Below are positions 18,104 through 27,144 of a stretch of DNA of 64,000 bases, one piece after another. Location of the stretch: NCBI RefSeq assembly GCF_900106925.1, contig NZ_FNNZ01000007.1, positions 157,426 to 221,425 of the forward strand, written 5' to 3'. The notes below the pieces were generated by a model. The model was not told the DNA's origin and made no database searches. It was given only the letters and a program-made list of their open reading frames with translations. The translations under genes were made by a program, and so were the position numbers. Source of the stretch: Thiocapsa roseopersicina. Lineage in GTDB: Bacteria; Pseudomonadota; Gammaproteobacteria; Chromatiales; Chromatiaceae. Within the stretch, counting starts at the first letter, position 1. Every line of letters starts with the position of its first letter.

Positions 18104-19197
18104 GGCGCATCCGATCGTTTACAGAAGGCTTCTCTCGAATCTCGGCGGGGGCAATTGCCGTCGCCATTACGCTGCTCGTCGGCGGCTGCGCGACCACCGG
18201 CTCCGCCACCGACCCCTCCGCCATGTATGGACAGGTCTCCGGGACGGCGGACGCACCCGGCGCGACCGGCTATGTCATCGCCCAGCTGGAAGATCTCACC
18301 GTCGTCGATTGTCTGCTGCCCGGGCGACTGCGCAAGATGGGCTCGACCATCACCTGGGTCGGTCGCCCTCGTCCCGTCAAGAAGACCATCAGCGACTGCG
18401 AGATCCTCGGCGGGCAATACGTCCTCTTCGACCGCGCCGACTTCGACACCGCCTTGGCCGTCTGGAAATTCGCGGCGGAACAGGGCGACCCGACCGCACA
18501 AACCTATGTCGGCGAGATCTTCGAGCGCGGACTGGGGCGCGCGCCCGACTACGCGACGGCGGCGCAATGGTATCGAAAGGCCGCCGTCCAAGGCTCGCCA
18601 CGCGCCCAGCTCCGGCTCGGCGCACTCTACGAAAAGGGTCTGGGAGTGCAGCGGGATCCCGTCGAGGCCCTGGACTGGTTTCGTCAGGCCGCCGGACTTC
18701 AGAAGGACAAGATCGTCTATCTTTCTCAAGCCGTAGCCCAGACGAAACGGCGCTCCGGCGGCTCTGTACCTCGGCCCGCCGCCACATCGCGCACCGCCCC
18801 GCAGCGATCGGCTCCGTCATCCCCGCGCCCGGTCGCGGCGACCCAACCGCCCTCGGCGGACCTCGCCCGGCAGCCCGACATCGAACGCGTCTCGACCGTT
18901 CAGCCGGACGTGGTCCAGCCCGCCCGAGCGGAGCTCAAGCAGATCGCAGCGGTCTCGCAGACACGCAATCAGGAGCTGATCCGCGCCGAGACCGCGCGTG
19001 ATCGTGCCAAGGAGGACATCGTGCTCCGCAGTCGGGAGACACGACTCATTGATCAGGCAAAGCCGGCGATCCGCGCCGATCGCCGCTTGATCGACCAATA
19101 CGTCGCGCTCACGCAAGAGGCCGAGACGCAACGTGTCGCCGCCGAGGGTTTGGAGCGGGTGCTGGAGGTCGCCGCACCTGTGATGGCACAACAGTAA
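18100..19197 (+). CDS. Sel1-repeat outer-membrane lipoprotein
   Basis: A 365-residue lipoprotein. The ATG at 18100 overlaps the stop of the kinase-SUMF1 gene (ATGA) and is followed by a signal peptide ending in the lipobox LLVGGC. The mature protein has Sel1-like repeats (TAQTYVGEIFERGLG, WYRKAAVQGSPRAQLRLGAL, YEKGLGVQRDPVEALDWF) at about residues 140-210. A Ser/Pro/Arg-rich linker and a C-terminal helical region follow. Translational coupling to a kinase with a periplasmic sensor domain suggests it is part of the signal-input complex, comparable in position to the lipoprotein TagQ of Pseudomonas. No sequence relation to TagQ is claimed. Confidence 0.8.
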   Translation: MRRIRSFTEGFSRISAGAIAVAITLLVGGCATTGSATDPSAMYGQVSGTADAPGATGYVIAQLEDLTVVDCLLPGRLRKMGSTITWVGRPRPVKKTISDCEILGGQYVLFDRADFDTALAVWKFAAEQGDPTAQTYVGEIFERGLGRAPDYATAAQWYRKAAVQGSPRAQLRLGALYEKGLGVQRDPVEALDWFRQAAGLQKDKIVYLSQAVAQTKRRSGGSVPRPAATSRTAPQRSAPSSPRPVAATQPPSADLARQPDIERVSTVQPDVVQPARAELKQIAAVSQTRNQELIRAETARDRAKEDIVLRSRETRLIDQAKPAIRADRRLIDQYVALTQEAETQRVAAEGLERVLEVAAPVMAQQ

Positions 19198-19236
19198 CCG
19201 AGAGACATCGGTTCGTTATAAGAGGGGGCAAACGTC

Positions 19237-21723
19237 ATGTCGACGTGGAACAACGCGCGCTCGGATTCAGAACAACCAGGGCGGAAGAAGGGCTCAGACG
19301 CCTCGACCGTGATCGGCGCTCGACGGTCTGCCGTCGCGCGCTGGCTGCTCGCGGGCCTCGTGCTGCTCGCGGGATCCATGCCGCTCTCGCAAGCCACCGC
19401 GGCGCCCGCGACAACGATCACCGCGGATCCTGCCGGCATTCAGGAAGGCGGAGCGCCCGGGGCTTTCATCATCCAGGTCACGGACCCGGATTTTCCCTGT
19501 TTCCTGAACACGTCCACTGTCGAGGTCTCCGTCGCCTTCGGGGGCAGCGCAATACCCGACGTCGATTATCTCGCGACCGGCGCACCCGGCAACCTCGTCT
19601 CGGTTCCGATGACCCTGGACACGCAGGACTGCGAATTCGGAAAGGCATCCGGGACGGCTTCGGTCAGGATCGATCCGCTCGCCGACGATCTCGCCGAAGG
19701 AGACGAGACGGTCGTCCTCGGCAGCTCGACCTGTCGGATCCCGGGTTTCGACGTTCCGCCGAGCGACTGTGTCGCGTCCGCGACCATGACCATCCTGGAT
19801 GCCACCATGATCGCAAGCATCGTGGCGAGTGACCCGACCGCGTCGAAGGAGCCGCTCGATCCCGGCGAGTTTCTCGTCAGCCTGTCGAGTCCTGCAGGCG
19901 AAGGAGGCGTCACGGTCACCTACAGCCTTGGCAGCAGCGCCACTGCCGGGGTCGATTTCGAACCGCTGTCCGGCGCACTCGTGATCCCTGCCGGACAGAC
20001 CAGCGCCAGCATCAGCGTCACCCCGATATCCGGAGAGCCGGGCAGTCCCGACACCGATCTGACGGTCACCCTCCAGCCCGGGCAGGGCTATGTCGTCGGC
20101 ACGCCGGCATCGGCAACGCTCTCAATTACCGGTCGGACGGCATTGCCTCTCGCGTTGACCGTCGTCTCGGGCAACGATCAGCTCGTCACCTCGCAGCAGC
20201 CGCTGGCGCCATTCATCGTCCGCGCGACCAATACGCTCGGAGCGGTGTCCGGTTTGGCTGTGCTCTGGGAGGTCGTACAGGGTGACGGCAGCCTCTCGAC
20301 AACCCAGTCGACCACGAACGCATCGGGGGAGGCCAGCGCCGTGCTGACCCCCGGCAACGAAACGCAATATGCCGTGCGCGCCACCTTGAGCGCACAGGGT
20401 GGAACGGTCTCGACCACATTCAACGCGATCGCCTCGTCGCCGCTCGCGGATCTGCCCGGACTGAGCCCCGGTCAACGCTCGGTGGCGGGCGCTCTCGATT
20501 CCCTCTGCCCCGCCCTGAACACGCTCGGACAGCGCAGCGCACTCTCGGCAGGCGAGCAGGACCTGCTCAATCAGTGCAGAACCCTCATCGCCAACTCGGG
20601 GACGAACCTGGGTGCCGTCGCTCAGGGCATCGTCGCCTTGACCCCCGAGCAAGCCAGTGCACCACGCAAGCTCGTCACCCAGATCTCATCCGTCCAGGTC
20701 GACAATCTGACCGAGCGGCTTTCGGCCCTGCGAAGCGGCGCGCGCGGGATCAGTCTGCGCGGACTCACGGTCGGGATCGGCGAGCAGACCATTCAAGGCG
20801 GGTTGTTGGCGAGCGCCATCGATCGGGGCATCGAATCCGGAGGAGGCGCGAGTGCCGACGAGGCGTGGCCGTTCGAGCGTCTGGGCATCTTCATCACCGG
20901 AGATGTCCAATGGGGCTCCAAAGACAAGACGACCAACGAGGACGGCTTCGAGTTCGACACCCTGGGATTGACCGCGGGCGCGGATTATCGCTTCACGGAC
21001 GGATTGATCCTGGGCGCGGCAATGGGGTTTGCGAGCACCGAGGTCGACATCGATGCCGCAGGCGGCAGTCTCGACGGCGATAGCTGGAGCCTGTCGCTCT
21101 ACGGCACCTACTATCCCACCGATCATTTCTATCTCGAGGGATCGGCCACTTACGGGTGGGACAGCTACGATCAAGACCGCAATATCGCCTATAGCCTCTT
21201 GGGCAACACCAGACAGGCCAAGGCGAATTTCGACGGCGACCAATATACCCTTCTGTTCGGAGCCGGATATGACCTGATCCGCGGCGGCAGTATCATCGAC
21301 ATGTATGGCCGCCTGCGCTACACGAGTGCTTCGCTCGACGACTATCGCGAGCAAGGCGCAAACGGACTCGACCTCGTCATCGCGGGACAGGACGCCACCT
21401 CATTGTCGAGCATCCTGGGCGCTCAGCTTTCTCGCTCGATCAGTACCAGTAAAGCCGTGCTCATCCCGCAAGGCTGGATCGAGTGGGAGCACGAGTTCGA
21501 GCAGGGCGACGACGAGGTGCAAGGGTATTTCGCGAACGACCCGAACCGGTTTGGATTTGCCTTGCCCACGGATGCGCTGGACACCGATCTCATCCGTCTC
21601 GGCGTCGGCCTCGGCGCCCAATTCGGACAGGGACGTATCGCCTTCGTGAGCTTCCAGACCTCGCTCGGCATGGAGAATTACAGTGAGCACAACGTGACCG
21701 CGGGGGTTCGGATGGAGTTCTGA
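19237..21723 (+). CDS. Autotransporter with Calx-beta and Ig-like passenger domains
   Basis: An 828-residue type V secreted protein. A long basic N-terminus and signal peptide end near residue 52 (LLAGSMPLSQATA). The passenger then carries two Calx-beta type repeats (about 55-180 and 190-295, with EGGAPGAFIIQVTDPD and SATAGVDFEPLSGALVIPAG) and a bacterial Ig-like domain (about 300-390, ITGRTALPLALTVVSGNDQL). A helical linker leads to a C-terminal autotransporter beta-barrel (about 545-828, with GLILGAAMGFASTEVDID and a terminal phenylalanine). Purine-rich AGAGGGGG lies upstream of the ATG. Calx-beta folds bind calcium in other proteins, so this may be an adhesin. It follows the Sel1 lipoprotein by 39 bases and may be co-transcribed with it. 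Confidence 0.85.
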   Translation: MSTWNNARSDSEQPGRKKGSDASTVIGARRSAVARWLLAGLVLLAGSMPLSQATAAPATTITADPAGIQEGGAPGAFIIQVTDPDFPCFLNTSTVEVSVAFGGSAIPDVDYLATGAPGNLVSVPMTLDTQDCEFGKASGTASVRIDPLADDLAEGDETVVLGSSTCRIPGFDVPPSDCVASATMTILDATMIASIVASDPTASKEPLDPGEFLVSLSSPAGEGGVTVTYSLGSSATAGVDFEPLSGALVIPAGQTSASISVTPISGEPGSPDTDLTVTLQPGQGYVVGTPASATLSITGRTALPLALTVVSGNDQLVTSQQPLAPFIVRATNTLGAVSGLAVLWEVVQGDGSLSTTQSTTNASGEASAVLTPGNETQYAVRATLSAQGGTVSTTFNAIASSPLADLPGLSPGQRSVAGALDSLCPALNTLGQRSALSAGEQDLLNQCRTLIANSGTNLGAVAQGIVALTPEQASAPRKLVTQISSVQVDNLTERLSALRSGARGISLRGLTVGIGEQTIQGGLLASAIDRGIESGGGASADEAWPFERLGIFITGDVQWGSKDKTTNEDGFEFDTLGLTAGADYRFTDGLILGAAMGFASTEVDIDAAGGSLDGDSWSLSLYGTYYPTDHFYLEGSATYGWDSYDQDRNIAYSLLGNTRQAKANFDGDQYTLLFGAGYDLIRGGSIIDMYGRLRYTSASLDDYREQGANGLDLVIAGQDATSLSSILGAQLSRSISTSKAVLIPQGWIEWEHEFEQGDDEVQGYFANDPNRFGFALPTDALDTDLIRLGVGLGAQFGQGRIAFVSFQTSLGMENYSEHNVTAGVRMEF

Positions 21724-21746
21724 CCCGCGCCTGTTCGGCTTCGCTC

Positions 21747-21768
21747 CCCTCGCCTATCGAGGCGAGGG
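21747..21768. terminator. Bidirectional hairpin between convergent genes
   Basis: CCCTCGCCT and AGGCGAGGG pair perfectly around the loop ATCG, between the convergent autotransporter and hydrolase genes. The hydrolase stop codon lies within the structure. There is no long T tract, so efficiency is uncertain. Confidence 0.6.
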
Positions 21769-22602
21769 CTGGAGAGTCTCTCCGATGATTTTCGGCCACT
21801 GCTCGATCCAGCAACAGCGGTGGTCGAAACCCGGGATGCTCTTGAAGGTCGCGTCGGGATTGACCGCACGGAACCGCTCGATGGTCCAGGGAGGGACCTG
21901 ACGATCGCGATCTCCGAACAGATGGATCTGCCGGATTCGCGGGTCGAGAGGCCCTTGCCGGGTCGGATTCAGCGATCCAGCCAACCGATTGTAGCCGTGG
22001 TGGTCCGCCCAGGCATCGATATCCAGATTGGCCGCGACCGTGATCACGCGCTCGACACCCTCGAACCGCTCCGCGATCAGCATGGTGAGGACGCCGCCTC
22101 CGCTGTAGCCGATCAAGGTGATCGGCGGTCGCTCCGACGGCGGCAAGGCGTGCTCGATGGCCGACACCATGCTCTCAACCACCTCCGAGCCATAACGGTC
22201 ATGTGTCCAGAGCTCGGGGCGGCAGCCTTCGGCGTAAGCAAACCCCTGATAACAGGGTCTCCCGACATACACCACGGGCGCCGGATCTCGCACCATGAGT
22301 TTCAGCGCAAGCGGATTGCTCGGCGTCGGGTCGATCGAGACCCGATGACGCGTCTCCCAAGGCCGGCCATCGCCCTCGAGATAAACGTGGATCCCCGCCG
22401 GGTGATCGGCGCCCGCCGGTAATGCCGGTCGCCGAAAGATCAGATGATCGAACCCGCGCCCCGATACCACCTCGCGGGTCAAACCATGCGAATCCGCAAG
22501 CGCGTCGGCAGATTGACCCGGATCGGTCGCGCAACTCCACAAGAAAAGACTCGACACCAGGACAGATCCGGCCCAAGCACACCGCATCCCTTGCCGCATC
22601 AT
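21754..22602 (-). CDS. Alpha/beta hydrolase, probable lipoprotein
   Basis: About 282 residues. Several starts are possible (GTG 22623, ATG 22602, 22599 and 22587); all lead into a hydrophobic segment ending LFLWSC, a plausible lipobox. The hydrolase fold shows IHVYLEGDGRPW (oxyanion region), the nucleophile elbow GYSGGG, an acidic strand HLFGDRDRQVPP and the terminal histidine in PGFDHRCCW. The substrate is unknown. It follows the FHA-transglycosylase gene immediately (the stop at 22625 is next to the first start), so the two are one operon and both face the periplasm. T6SS effector lipases have a similar fold, but the lipoprotein signal argues for a resident enzyme or an immunity-like partner. 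Confidence 0.75.
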   Translation of the reverse strand: MMRQGMRCAWAGSVLVSSLFLWSCATDPGQSADALADSHGLTREVVSGRGFDHLIFRRPALPAGADHPAGIHVYLEGDGRPWETRHRVSIDPTPSNPLALKLMVRDPAPVVYVGRPCYQGFAYAEGCRPELWTHDRYGSEVVESMVSAIEHALPPSERPPITLIGYSGGGVLTMLIAERFEGVERVITVAANLDIDAWADHHGYNRLAGSLNPTRQGPLDPRIRQIHLFGDRDRQVPPWTIERFRAVNPDATFKSIPGFDHRCCWIEQWPKIIGETLQPSPR

Positions 22603-22624
22603 CCGGCGCACATCCGGGTGCACA

Positions 22625-24091
22625 TCAGGGTGCCAACGGATTCTCGAAATCGAATCCGAACAACGCAGGGTTCTCGCCGATCACAGCCGCGGCGACGATG
22701 TAGAAGACATAGTCGTAGGTCTCCTTCGGGATCTTATGCTGGCGCAGCAGTTGCCAGAAGTTGCGCTCACGGGGATTCGCCGGCATCTGCCGCACCCGTT
22801 TGATGATGTTGCCCTCTCCCCAGTTGTAGGAGGCCATGACCAACAGGCCCGAGGCTTGGGCATCTGTCCGATAGATGTCCTTCAGATACTTGGCGGCGGC
22901 CTGGGTCGACTTGACGAAATCGTGCCGCTGATCTGCGGGGTCGTACTCGCCGAGATGTTGCAGCGGCCCGGGTTGCAGCCCGTATCGCTTGCCCGTGTCG
23001 GGAATGAACTGCCACATCCCCTTAGCGCGACCGTAGCGGGTCGGCGGACCGACGATCCGGGGCTGAAAATTGCTCTCCTGCAGCGCCAGATAGATGAACT
23101 GCGGCGGCAGACCTTGCTCGGTCAGGGCGCGCTGAATGGTCGGAGCGTACCCGTTCTCGTTGAGGCGGCGAATCGCCCGGACGAGTCGCGGCGAGGATTG
23201 CCATTTGCGGATGTAGGACTTCACCTCCGCGGTAAAGTCATCGGGAACATCCACCTCGGTCTCGCCGAAGACACGGGCGATATGCAGGATGAGCTTGTCC
23301 TCGCTATTCAACGGCACCGGCCTAGCCGCCTGGACCTTCTCGACGAAGGCGTCGTAGCGCTCGCGCATCGCCGCAAGCCGACGCTTCGACTCAGCAACCT
23401 GCGCCTTCAGCTCGGCGGAAGCCTCCTCGCCGATGCTGACCTCCAGATTGACGACCTGGAGCTCCAACTCCTTCATGTCGTAAAAGATGTCGTTTGCCAG
23501 ACGAGCTGTCTGCTGCAGTTGCTGATGCTGAAACCAGGCGAAGCCGCCGACTGCGACCAGAAGTAGAACGACCGCCCCGATGAGCCCGACATAGACTGCA
23601 CGCTGCCGGCGCCGCAAATCCCGGAACGCCTTGCGCACCATCAGGGTGTGCTCGCCGGCCACGCCCGGTGGGTCATCCTGGAAGTAATGTTTGGCGATCT
23701 GCTCCAACGACCCGGACCCCCGCTCCGCCGGCTGCACCCTGGGCAGGATCAACTTGATGCGCGGCCCCCCGGGACCGAGCGCCAATGTCGTGGTTCCTTC
23801 AAGCGGGATTTTGTCGATCGCACGACCATCGATCAGCGTGCCGTTGCTGCTTCCCAGATCACGGGCCCACCAGCGTCCCGCCTCGGGAAAAATCGCCAGA
23901 TGATGACGACTCACCTCCGAATGCAGGATGCGCAGCCCGCAATCATCACCACGACCAATGAGGACCGCTTGGTTGTAATGGCACCGACAGGGGATACCTC
24001 GCGCATCCGGATACTCGACCTCGATCGGGGGAAGAGAAGGCATCGAGACCCTCCCGCGAGGAACGAAAACGGTTTCATCGTTGGCCGGCAT
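22625..24091 (-). CDS. FHA domain - membrane helix - lytic transglycosylase fusion
   Basis: A 488-residue bitopic protein. Residues about 38-110 are an FHA domain with intact phosphothreonine-binding positions (LIGRGDD, SEVSRHHLAIF, DLGSSNGTLIDG). A membrane helix lies at 166-187, then a coiled coil (about 190-255). An SLT-family transglycosylase domain spans about 325-450, with catalytic Glu339 in LALQESNF, the GMWQF motif and SYNWGEGN. The topology puts the FHA domain in the cytoplasm and the muralytic domain in the periplasm. Some T6SSs recruit a lytic transglycosylase to open peptidoglycan for the membrane complex (MltE in enteroaggregative E. coli). Here recruitment could depend on phosphorylation by the two kinases of the island (inference). 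It lies 137 bases after the PAAR-like gene, same strand. Confidence 0.88.
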   Translation of the reverse strand: MPANDETVFVPRGRVSMPSLPPIEVEYPDARGIPCRCHYNQAVLIGRGDDCGLRILHSEVSRHHLAIFPEAGRWWARDLGSSNGTLIDGRAIDKIPLEGTTTLALGPGGPRIKLILPRVQPAERGSGSLEQIAKHYFQDDPPGVAGEHTLMVRKAFRDLRRRQRAVYVGLIGAVVLLLVAVGGFAWFQHQQLQQTARLANDIFYDMKELELQVVNLEVSIGEEASAELKAQVAESKRRLAAMRERYDAFVEKVQAARPVPLNSEDKLILHIARVFGETEVDVPDDFTAEVKSYIRKWQSSPRLVRAIRRLNENGYAPTIQRALTEQGLPPQFIYLALQESNFQPRIVGPPTRYGRAKGMWQFIPDTGKRYGLQPGPLQHLGEYDPADQRHDFVKSTQAAAKYLKDIYRTDAQASGLLVMASYNWGEGNIIKRVRQMPANPRERNFWQLLRQHKIPKETYDYVFYIVAAAVIGENPALFGFDFENPLAP

Positions 24092-24227
24092 CTGCAGTGA
24101 TCGCGACTCGGCTTGAGCTGGTTGCGGAACGGCGAGATTCCGGAGCTAGCTTCCGGGCCAAACCCAACCAGACGCGGAAACCAAACCGCGACGCGCGTTC
24201 GCAAGGACCGGTAAGTGCGAAATCGGA

Positions 24228-24644
24228 CTAAGGCATCACCGTCACCTTCGTTTGGCTTGGGGCAATCTGCGCACCCACTGTATTATCGGGAGTTCCGTTC
24301 ATACCGGTCATCGATCCGAGATAACAGACCTTCTTTCCCTCCGCTTTTACTCGGGAGCTACCCGTCTTAAAGGTGCATTTTCCTTTAATCTTATTCGAAA
24401 CAACACCGCCGCCCGCGGAGCCAGGCTCGTCTCCTGTCGACAGGCTGATCTTGGTGCCGACAACCACCGTCTTTTTGTTGAGTATCTTGACCTTCTTCGA
24501 GGCAGATGAACCCTGAACTTGGGTGTTCTGAGCAATATTCGGATAGGGCATCGGCACTGGTCCCCCGGGGGTCGGAGTCTTGCAGACATCCGTCGGCCCG
24601 GTCGTCGCGCAACTACCGCCACCGTTTGTAGATGCCTGCATCAT
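24228..24644 (-). CDS. PAAR-like (DUF4150) T6SS spike-tip protein
   Basis: A 138-residue protein with the DUF4150/PAAR-like pattern: CKTPTPGGPVPMPYPNIAQN near residue 21, a central KTVVVGTKISLSTGDEPGSAGGG and SSRVKAEGKKVCYLGSMTG toward the end. Such proteins sharpen the VgrG spike and can carry effectors. There is no toxin extension, so it is a bare tip. It is the last gene of the spike cassette that begins with vgrG, 11 bases after the DUF3540 gene. The region is visibly more A/T-rich than the T6SS structural genes. Confidence 0.82.
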   Translation of the reverse strand: MMQASTNGGGSCATTGPTDVCKTPTPGGPVPMPYPNIAQNTQVQGSSASKKVKILNKKTVVVGTKISLSTGDEPGSAGGGVVSNKIKGKCTFKTGSSRVKAEGKKVCYLGSMTGMNGTPDNTVGAQIAPSQTKVTVMP

Positions 24645-24655
24645 CTCCCGCGCCC

Positions 24656-25204
24656 CTATCCCAGGTGAATTTTCCGCCCGTCCAGCTTGACCTCATCCTG
24701 TGCACGCTGCACGATTCGATCGGCGCGAACCCGGAAATCGCGATCGACCGTTGTCCGTATCCATCCTGCACGTAGGTCGAATGCATCCTTAATGGTTCGC
24801 GCGGCATACTCGAACGTTTCTTGAATGCTTTTGGCAATGACGGACATTGCGTCTGTATGGATCACTAGACGGGGGCTGCGCAGGCGCATTCCTTTCGCTG
24901 CAACGAGATCGATCCGCCCTCTTGGCGCGCTCAGCTTAAGATCACCGGGTACGGACAAGACCGTGTCTCCGTTGCCCGAAAGCACACCGATCACGTACCA
25001 GGATCCATTCTGCGCGATTGCAAGAACCGTATCTCCGATCCGGGCGCGGTACGGGTATCCAAGCGCAAGTTGCGCCCACTCGCACTGCTCGGTGACAGCA
25101 ATCTTCAGCTTGGCGGGGGTGACGGCAACAACCCGACCCGGCCCAAGATAAAGCGAATGGTCTGCCTCCATCGGGTGAAACGCGGCGTTTGATGTTTGCA
25201 TCAT
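24656..25204 (-). CDS. DUF3540 domain protein of the T6SS spike cassette
   Basis: A 182-residue DUF3540 protein, a family found beside VgrG, DUF2169 and DUF4150 genes. Residues about 17-90 form an OB-fold-like segment (GRVVAVTPAKLKIAVTEQC, GDTVLAIAQNGSWYVIGVL), and 90-180 are rich in beta-helix-like alternations (GDLKLSAPRGRIDLVAAKG, VRADRIVQRAQDEVKLDG). This arrangement resembles the gp5-like needle of VgrG, so the protein may extend the spike. The function is not established. Its ATG overlaps the stop of the preceding pentapeptide gene as ATGA. Confidence 0.8.
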   Translation of the reverse strand: MMQTSNAAFHPMEADHSLYLGPGRVVAVTPAKLKIAVTEQCEWAQLALGYPYRARIGDTVLAIAQNGSWYVIGVLSGNGDTVLSVPGDLKLSAPRGRIDLVAAKGMRLRSPRLVIHTDAMSVIAKSIQETFEYAARTIKDAFDLRAGWIRTTVDRDFRVRADRIVQRAQDEVKLDGRKIHLG

Positions 25205-27144
25205 GGGCTCCCGAGCTCTCTAAGTGGTGGCTGCCACGTCTCGGCGAACAAGCGAGCTTCGTCCGTGCGCCCGACACCATCCAGTTTCACCTCATCCCAA
25301 GATGCACCTGCCGCCGCAAATGCATGCAGATTGCTCCCCGAGAGATCGCAGTCTCGAAACTGCGCCCCCGCAGCTGTCGCATACGAAAAGTCGGCGTATC
25401 GCAGATCGACATCCCGGAAAGTCGTTCCCGAGAGCCGCGATTTTCCAAACAGGGTCTCGGTTAAGCTGCATCCTTCCAAGATGGCTCCATCGAGAATCGC
25501 TTGCTCAAAACAGGATTGGGAAAAATTCGATCGCCTGAGCGCCGCGCCGCTCAGGGCGGCGGATGTGAAGTCCGAAGACGCGCCCTGAACATCCGACAGC
25601 TGCGCACCGTTCAAAGAGGCTGCCGTGAAATCGCAGCCTTGGAGCGTGGATCTGTCCAAGACGGCGTTCTCGAGGTTCGCACCGGATAAGTCGGCATCCG
25701 TAAAATCGCAGTCCGAAAGGTCCTTTCCGGGCAAGGCGACTCCCGTCATGTCGCACGCGAGGAACTGGGTCTTGCGGATGATCGCTTGCTCGATAGCCAC
25801 CCCTTCGAAATCGGTTCTGAGAAACCGCGTCTCGGTGAAATTGGCCCCACGCAGGCAAGCCCCGGAGAAGTCGGCTGCGACGAGGTCGGAATTGGAAAAA
25901 TCGGCACCGTCGAGAACGGCATCGCTGTAGTCCGGCCCTTCGTCTTGATGGCTTGCACGGAGATCAGCTTCCGTTAACCTGGATCCCGAAAAGCTAGCGC
26001 CGGTCAAGGTTGCGTGATCGAAGCGCGATTTGCTCAGGTCACAGTCGAGAAAGTGGCAATCGGTCAGGTCCTGCGCCGAGAAGACGGCCCCGACGAGCGA
26101 AACATCGCGCAGGCGCGACCCGCGGATGTCCGCCGCCTGCAATTGGACCGAAGCGATTCGCGCCCCGCCCAGGTCCGCGCCGCGCAGCGCGCAATCGCGA
26201 AACCGAGCGTTATCGAAGCAGCATCGGGTCAACGTGGCTCGATTCGCTGCGACATCCGCCATGATGGCGGCGGTGAAATCCGCGTCGGCACCCGAACCAT
26301 CAGAGAGATCTGCTCCTGTCAAGTCGGCTTTCGTAAACCGCGCATCCGAAAAGCGGGCGCTCCTGAATACGCAGTTCCTTAGCGTTGAACCCTCGAAACA
26401 TGCTTCGCCGAGAAATGACCCGCTGAAATCGGTGCCCGAGAGATCGAGTCTCGTGAAATCGCACCGTGAGAAGTCGAGATTCGATACCTTCTTGGGAAAA
26501 CTCGCCACTCCGACGAAGCTACCATCCATCCAGGAAGCACCATCAACCAACGCGTCCCCGAGAAACGCTCCGTTAAAGATGCATTCCTGGAATTCAGTTG
26601 ATCCGAGGCGACTATTGCGGAAAACCGACATCGTCAGGTCTGCAGACAAGACTGCACCAGTGAGATCGGAGTCGGTGAAATCGCAACCCGAGAGATCGCA
26701 TTCGGTCAACCACGCATCCACCAGCACACAATTGGTCAATACCGCGCCGGTGAGGTTACCCCCGACGAGTGCAAGGCCCTTTAGACAGGAGCTATCCCAG
26801 CGCGACCCGGGTAGGACGCAGTCCGACACGACAGCGTCCGTGAGATTCGTAGACCCGAAATCGCCATATTCTCCGATGCAGCCCGACAAAACCGCCCCAA
26901 TGAAGCTCGCACCGTCAAAGCGTGCCCCATCGACTTTTGCTCCCTGTATGACGGCATCGTCGAATCGTGAATGGCTTAGATCCGACCCCGACAAATCGAT
27001 CTCCGAAAGAAGGGCCCCTCGGAAGTCGCTGCCTTGGAGGTCCATTCCGCTTAGGTCCAATCGGAACAGCTCGCGCTCCGAGGCAAGCAAGCCATTCGGC
27101 AGCATTGCCCGCAGCTCATCGAGCGACAATGGCTCACCCTTCAT
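25201..27144 (-). CDS. Long pentapeptide-repeat protein in the T6SS cassette
   Basis: A 647-residue protein. After a short N-terminal helical segment (LSLDELRAMLPNGLL), almost the whole length consists of pentapeptide repeats of the A(D/N)LxG / F-centred type (DLSGMDLQGSDFRGALLSE, ADFSGACLRGANFTETRF), predicting a right-handed quadrilateral beta-helix. There is no signal peptide. Pentapeptide proteins can mimic DNA (gyrase inhibitors) or serve as scaffolds. In this cassette a spike or cargo role is likely, but no toxin domain is visible. It overlaps the DUF2169 gene by 11 bases and the DUF3540 gene by four. Mutual homology with the C-terminal half of the DUF2169 protein suggests duplication. 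Confidence 0.85.
   Translation of the reverse strand: MKGEPLSLDELRAMLPNGLLASERELFRLDLSGMDLQGSDFRGALLSEIDLSGSDLSHSRFDDAVIQGAKVDGARFDGASFIGAVLSGCIGEYGDFGSTNLTDAVVSDCVLPGSRWDSSCLKGLALVGGNLTGAVLTNCVLVDAWLTECDLSGCDFTDSDLTGAVLSADLTMSVFRNSRLGSTEFQECIFNGAFLGDALVDGASWMDGSFVGVASFPKKVSNLDFSRCDFTRLDLSGTDFSGSFLGEACFEGSTLRNCVFRSARFSDARFTKADLTGADLSDGSGADADFTAAIMADVAANRATLTRCCFDNARFRDCALRGADLGGARIASVQLQAADIRGSRLRDVSLVGAVFSAQDLTDCHFLDCDLSKSRFDHATLTGASFSGSRLTEADLRASHQDEGPDYSDAVLDGADFSNSDLVAADFSGACLRGANFTETRFLRTDFEGVAIEQAIIRKTQFLACDMTGVALPGKDLSDCDFTDADLSGANLENAVLDRSTLQGCDFTAASLNGAQLSDVQGASSDFTSAALSGAALRRSNFSQSCFEQAILDGAILEGCSLTETLFGKSRLSGTTFRDVDLRYADFSYATAAGAQFRDCDLSGSNLHAFAAAGASWDEVKLDGVGRTDEARLFAETWQPPLRELGSP

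Noticed and set aside
21754..22602. The lipoprotein hydrolase as a T6SS lipase effector
   Set aside because: It carries a lipoprotein signal and is far from vgrG in the operon order, which argues for an envelope-resident enzyme.
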